From positions 2,976,001-3,040,000 of the forward strand of contig AP017424.1 of the NCBI GenBank assembly GCA_002355495.1: 64,000 nucleotides of DNA, in the 5' to 3' direction. A model generated the notes under the pieces. That model worked only from the letters and a program-made list of their open reading frames with translations, was not told the DNA's origin and searched no databases. Positions 60,606 to 64,000 of this stretch are shown here, one piece after another. The position numbers and the translations under genes are program-made. Positions within the stretch are counted from its first letter, which is position 1, and each line of letters opens with the position of its first letter. The stretch comes from Streptomyces laurentii (GTDB lineage: Bacteria > Actinomycetota > Actinomycetes > Streptomycetales > Streptomycetaceae).

Positions 60606-60974
60606 TCACTCCACGGGTTCGAGGAACTCCAGCCGGTTGCCGACGGGGTCCTCGGAGTAGAACCGCCGGTGCCCGGGCAGGTGGTCGTCCCAGACGACGG
60701 CGCCGCCGTGCGCGGCGACCCGCGCGGCGAACGCGTCGATGCCGCTGACCCGCAGGCCGGGGTGGGCCTTGCGGGCCGGTCTGAAGTCGGCCTCCACACC
60801 CACGTGCACCTGGACGGCGCCGTCGGCGGCGGCGAACCAGCAGCCGCCCCGGGCGGCGAGGACGGGCGGCTTCGGGATCTCGGTCATCCCGAGCACACCC
60901 TCGTAGTAGGCGCGCAGCCGCGGTTCGCTGCCGGCGGGGGCGGCGAGCTGGACGTGGTCGAGGGCGACGAGCAT
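60606..60974 (-). CDS. VOC-superfamily protein
   Basis: 122 residues: LVALDHVQLAAPAGSEPRLRAYYEGVLGM, HVGVEADFRPARKAHPGL, IDAFAARVAAHGGAVVWDD, and the terminal RFYSEDPVGNRLEFLEP, a metal-binding VOC fold of the Glyoxalase type. Its ATG directly abuts the stop of tam (TAG then ATG), so the two are one operon. Substrate unknown. Confidence 0.85.
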   Translation of the reverse strand: MLVALDHVQLAAPAGSEPRLRAYYEGVLGMTEIPKPPVLAARGGCWFAAADGAVQVHVGVEADFRPARKAHPGLRVSGIDAFAARVAAHGGAVVWDDHLPGHRRFYSEDPVGNRLEFLEPVE

Positions 60975-61808
60975 CTAGAAGGCCTTCCGGACGAGGGCGA
61001 AGATCCTGCGGAACGGGAAGGCGGTGCCGTACGGGCCGGGCGGGTAGGCCTCGCGCAGCCGCTCCCGGTACGCGGCGAGGAAGGCGTCGACGGCGGCCTG
61101 GTCGTCGCCGAGGGCGGTGAGGACGGGCCGCAGGGCGGTGCCCTTGACCCAGTCGAGGACGGGGTCCTCGCCGGTCAGCATCTGGTGGTACGTGGTCTCC
61201 CACACGTCCACGCCGTATCCCAGCCCGGACAGCCGGTGCAGATATTCGGCGGGTTCCAGGATGTGGACGAACCGCCGGCCCTGGTCGCCGACCCGGCTGC
61301 GCCATTCGGGGGTCTCGCACAGTTCGCCGAGGAGGGCGTGGCTGGGCGAGGTGAAGTTGCCGGGGACCTGGAAGGCCAGCGTGCCGCCGGGCCTGAGGCC
61401 GGCGACCCAGGCGGGCAGGGACTCGGGATGGTTGGGCACCCATTGCAGGGCGGCGTTGGAGACGATCAGGTCGTACGGCTCGTCGGGCGTCCAGTGCGCC
61501 GCGTCGGCGAGCCGGAAGTCGAGCCAGCCGCCGCCGGCGGTGGTGCCGGACCAGTCCTTCTCGGCCTGCTCCAGCATTTCGGACGACAGGTCGAAGCCGG
61601 TGATGTGGGCGTCCGGCCAGCGGTCGGCGAGCAGAGCGGTGACGTTGCCCGGACCGCATCCGATGTCGGCGATGCGGGCGGGCCGTTCTTGGCTGGGCAG
61701 GCGCGGTATTCGTGCGAGCAGATCGAGGAACGGCCGGGTGCGGTGTTCCGAATGCCGCAGGTACTGCTGTGGGTCCCACGTTGGTGCGGCGGAGTCCACG
61801 GAACGCAT
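60975..61808 (-). CDS. tam: Trans-aconitate 2-methyltransferase-like SAM methyltransferase
   Basis: 277 residues. SAM motif I ADIGCGPGNVTALLADRW, HITGFDLSSEMLEQAEKDW, LIVSNAALQWVPNH and LRPGGTLAFQVPGNFTSPSH, the order and wording typical of Tam, which methylates trans-aconitate to relieve aconitase inhibition. The N-terminus WDPQQYLRHSEHRTRPFLDLL is also characteristic. ATG at 61808 with GAGGGGA upstream. Divergent from the MarR gene, with an 18-bp palindrome between them. Confidence 0.88.
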   Translation of the reverse strand: MRSVDSAAPTWDPQQYLRHSEHRTRPFLDLLARIPRLPSQERPARIADIGCGPGNVTALLADRWPDAHITGFDLSSEMLEQAEKDWSGTTAGGGWLDFRLADAAHWTPDEPYDLIVSNAALQWVPNHPESLPAWVAGLRPGGTLAFQVPGNFTSPSHALLGELCETPEWRSRVGDQGRRFVHILEPAEYLHRLSGLGYGVDVWETTYHQMLTGEDPVLDWVKGTALRPVLTALGDDQAAVDAFLAAYRERLREAYPPGPYGTAFPFRRIFALVRKAF

Positions 61809-61892
61809 TGTCGAAGTCCCCTCGCTGGAACGAATGACCGAAACGGAACGGGTAGTCCCGGCCCGGTCCCTTCCCCGCACTCCGCCATTCTA

Positions 61893-61910
61893 TATCTTGA
61901 CGTCAAGATA
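61893..61910. promoter_or_regulatory. 18-bp perfect palindrome, MarR-type operator between tam and marR
   Basis: TATCTTGACGTCAAGATA, a perfect palindrome in the 150-bp divergent gap. TATCTTGA-TCAAGATA motifs are typical sites of MarR-family proteins in Streptomyces, so the divergent regulator at 61959 is the likely ligand, controlling itself and the tam-VOC operon. A further TTTACGTCAA half-site lies at 61927-61936. Confidence 0.7.
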
Positions 61911-61958
61911 CTCGACCTGAAGAGACTTTACGTCAACAGACCCTCTACACTGATCGTC

Positions 61959-62456
61959 ATGGAGGACGAGGTCGACCGACTGGTCGCTGCATGGCGCCGC
62001 GAGCGCCCCGACCTCGACGTGGAACCGCTCGAGGTGCTCAGCCGCGTCTCCCGGCTGGCCCGCCACCTCGACCGCGCCCGTCGGCTCGCCTTCTCCGAGC
62101 ACCAGCTGGAGCCCTGGGAGTTCGACGTCCTCACGTCGCTGCGCCGCGCCGGCGCGCCCTACCAGCTCTCCCCCGGCCAGCTGCTCACCCAGACCCTGGT
62201 CACCTCGGGCACGATGACCAACCGGATCGACCGCCTCACCAAGAAGGGCCTGGTCGAACGGCTCCCCGACCCGAGCGACCGGCGCGGCGTGCTGGTCCGC
62301 CTGACCCCCGAGGGCCGCGACCGCGCCGACCAGTCCCTGGCCGGCCTGCTCGCCCAGGAACGCGCCATCCTGGCCCGTCTGGCCCCCGCGGAACGCACCG
62401 AACTGGCCAGCCTGCTGCGCCAGTTGACGGCCCCGTTCGACAACACCCCGATCTGA
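61959..62456 (+). CDS. MarR-family regulator
   Basis: 165 residues. Long N-terminal helix (VDRLVAAWRRERPDLDVEPL), then winged helix QLEPWEFDVLTSLRRAGAPY, recognition helix LVTSGTMTNRIDRLTKKGLV and wing DPSDRRGVLVRLTPEGRD, then dimer helices. TACACT at 61946-61951, 7 nt before the ATG, suggests a leaderless transcript. Divergent from tam. Confidence 0.88.
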   Translation: MEDEVDRLVAAWRRERPDLDVEPLEVLSRVSRLARHLDRARRLAFSEHQLEPWEFDVLTSLRRAGAPYQLSPGQLLTQTLVTSGTMTNRIDRLTKKGLVERLPDPSDRRGVLVRLTPEGRDRADQSLAGLLAQERAILARLAPAERTELASLLRQLTAPFDNTPI

Positions 62457-62471
62457 CCGCGGCCGGCCGGG

Positions 62472-63155
62472 TCAGGAGGCGACGTCCTCCACGGGCCCGA
62501 CCCCGGCCCGCCGGGCCAGCGCCACCGCGGCCAGCGTGGAGTGGACGCCCAGCTTCCCCAGCACGTTCTGCATGTGCGTCCGTACGGTGTGCGGGGACAG
62601 GAACAGGCGCTCGGCGACGGCCTTGCGCCCCAGTCCCGCCACCATGCAGCGCAGTACTTCCCGCTCGCGCGGCGTGAGCGCCTCGACGAGCCGCTCGCTC
62701 TCCGTGCGGTGCCGGCGGGCCTCGGTCAGCTCGCGCAGGACGCCGGTGAGCAGGGCGGGCGGCAGATGCGTCTCGTCCCGCAGGACGCCGCGGACGACCG
62801 CGAGCAGGCGCTGCAGCGAGCAGTCCTTGGCGACCCAGCCGGAGGCCCCGTTCTGCAGAGCGAGCGCGGCGCGCGGGGCGTCGTCCTTCTCGGCGAGCAC
62901 CACGACCCGCAGCGACGGGCGGCCCTCGCGCAGCTCCGCGACCAGCGCGACCCCGTCGGCCCCGCCCAGATCGGCGTCGACGAGCAGCACGTCGAACCGC
63001 CGCCCCTCGGCCGCGGCCCGGTCCAGCGCACGCCGCGCGGCGGCCCCGCTCCCCGCGGCGGCGACGTCGACGTCGGGCTCCGCCGCGAGGGCGGCGGCCA
63101 GCGATTCGGCGAACACGCGATGGTCGTCCACCACCAGAACCCGGATTCGGGCCAC
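62472..63155 (-). CDS. NarL/LuxR-type response regulator
   Basis: 227 residues. Receiver domain with acidic pair VLVVDDHRVF, phospho-acceptor Asp in DVLLVDADLGG and Lys in ASGWVAKDCS; the usual Thr/Ser switch position (VVVLAEKDD) is Ala. LuxR-type HTH at the C-terminus (LTPREREVLRCMVAGLGRKA, LFLSPHTVRTHMQNVLGKL). GTG at 63155. No histidine kinase is adjacent. Confidence 0.87.
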   Translation of the reverse strand: MARIRVLVVDDHRVFAESLAAALAAEPDVDVAAAGSGAAARRALDRAAAEGRRFDVLLVDADLGGADGVALVAELREGRPSLRVVVLAEKDDAPRAALALQNGASGWVAKDCSLQRLLAVVRGVLRDETHLPPALLTGVLRELTEARRHRTESERLVEALTPREREVLRCMVAGLGRKAVAERLFLSPHTVRTHMQNVLGKLGVHSTLAAVALARRAGVGPVEDVAS

Positions 63156-63459
63156 GGACACCCCCAAGAATGGTCGAGGTACGGCCCGGCGCGGGCACGG
63201 CACCGGGAGCGGCGGGCCCGTCGGTTCACACGGCCGCCGCCGTGCCCTGACAGTTACCCCGCCCCGGGCGCCGTACCCGGCGGGTCTCGATACCCCTGAT
63301 CAGCACCGGCCCCCACCGATGCCACGACCAACGTACAAGCAGCCCGCACCCGCCCGAGGCGAATTCCCGGAAGTCCCCCACCCTCCACACACCCCACCCC
63401 CGACACCCGCAACCCCCACCCACTCCCCACCAGCGAAGACGGCGGGCGGCCGCGGCCCC
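63156..63459. other. C-rich gap between galK and the response-regulator gene
   Basis: 304 bp with no credible gene. It contains GGGCGCCGTACCCGGCGGG (near 63267), a possible small hairpin, and a long C/A-rich stretch (63370-63430). Presumably the promoter of the response-regulator gene and the terminator of galK. Confidence 0.4.
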
Positions 63460-64000
63460 TCAGCCCACGCGCCGCGCCCCCGCGGCCGGCACCGCCGCGA
63501 AGACCCCCGGCACCCCGTACCCCGCGCCGGCGAACGCGCCGGTCACCGCCGCCGACACCGCGTCCGCCCGCTCCGACTCCACGAGCACCACCGCGGACCC
63601 CCCGAACCCGCCCCCCGTCATCCGCGCCCCCAGCGCCCCGGCCTCGACCGCCGCCTCGACCACCAGGTCCAACTCGGGGCAGGACACCCGCAGGTCGTCC
63701 CGCAGGGACGTGTGTCCTTCGACGAGCAGCGCTCCGACGGCGCGCGGGTCGCCGCCGTCGAGGAGCGCGATGACGCGTGCGACGCGGTCGTTGTCGGTGA
63801 CGACGTGCCGGACGCAGCGCCGTACCGATTCCGCCTCTCCCTGCAACTTACGCAGCGCGTCGTCCAGTTGCGTGATGCTCACGTCGCGCAGCGTCCGCAC
63901 CCCGAGCGCCCGCGCGCCCGCTTCGCAACCGGCGCGCCGCTCCGCGTACGCGCCGTCTCCGAGCGCGTGCTTCACGCGGGTGTCGACGACGAGGAGCCGC
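63460..64000 (-). CDS. galK: Galactokinase, C-terminal part (5' end beyond the window)
   Basis: About 180 visible residues. They start with LLVVDTRVKHALGDGAYAERR, the conserved segment after the ATP-binding core, and include the GHMP motif 3 GARMTGGGFGGSAVVLV. The N-terminal galactose-binding and Pro-x-GLSSSA parts lie past position 64000. Galactokinase phosphorylates galactose in the Leloir pathway. The other Leloir genes would be expected outside the window. Confidence 0.9.
   Translation of the reverse strand, partial: RLLVVDTRVKHALGDGAYAERRAGCEAGARALGVRTLRDVSITQLDDALRKLQGEAESVRRCVRHVVTDNDRVARVIALLDGGDPRAVGALLVEGHTSLRDDLRVSCPELDLVVEAAVEAGALGARMTGGGFGGSAVVLVESERADAVSAAVTGAFAGAGYGVPGVFAAVPAAGARRVG

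Overview
The window is chromosomal DNA of a Streptomyces-type actinomycete. GC is very high with strongly GC-biased third codon positions, many genes start with GTG (some with TTG), genes overlap by ATGA/GTGA, and several families are typical of the genus: a WhiJ-type XRE/DUF5753 regulator with a DUF397 partner, a subtilisin inhibitor, an LAETG sortase substrate, SUKH proteins and DUF5709. The right part (mfd, ABC exporter, glmU-prs-rplY-pth, ppc, desaturase-tetR, tam, galK) matches, from memory, the order of the core chromosome around SCO3109-SCO3136 of S. coelicolor. The left part is more accessory.

Layout. 1-6920: small metabolic and secreted genes (partial cupin, isochorismatase-like hydrolase, DUF4291, leucine-rich repeat protein, protease inhibitor, AhpD-like protein) and a WhiJ-like/DUF397 pair. 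6957-17595: an HTH protein, VOC protein, LppU-like protein, flavohaemoglobin-like protein, a Ser/Thr kinase coupled to a membrane protein, an orphan HTH-methylase-specificity fusion, and two envelope proteins. 17775-18524: acetyltransferase. 18665-27269: a compact putative biosynthetic island. A seven-gene leftward operon encodes a free-standing adenylation domain, a carrier protein, an ectoine-synthase-like cupin, an acyl-CoA dehydrogenase homologue, a transglutaminase-like enzyme, an Asp/Glu-racemase-like protein and a small coupled protein. A MarR regulator sits upstream, and a rightward arm carries a TTA-containing mini-ORF, a deaminase, a DsbA/FrnE-like protein and a pair of SMR transporters. 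Near-identical sites lie in front of the operon and of marR. A carrier-bound amino acid that is desaturated and cyclised, then exported, is my reading; the product is unknown.

27393-39587: secreted HNH nuclease, a TetR remnant, mfd, a MacB/FtsX-type ABC exporter, a DHA2 drug exporter, and acetyltransferase, VOC and STAS-like genes. 40053-41983: a DUF5709 protein and a DivIVA-like coiled-coil protein. 42117-47209: a divergent toxin/immunity-type island with a WHH-type nuclease fused to a SUKH-1 (SMI1/KNR4) domain, a YrhB-(Pro-rich)-deaminase-SUKH-4 protein split by an apparent frameshift at a C6 run, a YwqJ-type deaminase and a SUKH-3 protein. None shows a secretion or delivery module. 47349-49913: orphan histidine kinase, a double-HTH protein with a LAGLIDADG-like block, and tRNA-Gln(UUG).

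50024-64000: the housekeeping run glmU, prs, rplY, pth, an LAETG surface protein, ppc, desaturase and its TetR regulator with a double operator, VOC and tam with a divergent MarR gene around an 18-bp palindrome, a NarL-type response regulator and the C-terminal part of galK, cut by the window end. Most gene ends carry strong GC hairpins, listed individually. All family calls are by eye from motifs; no database search was run.
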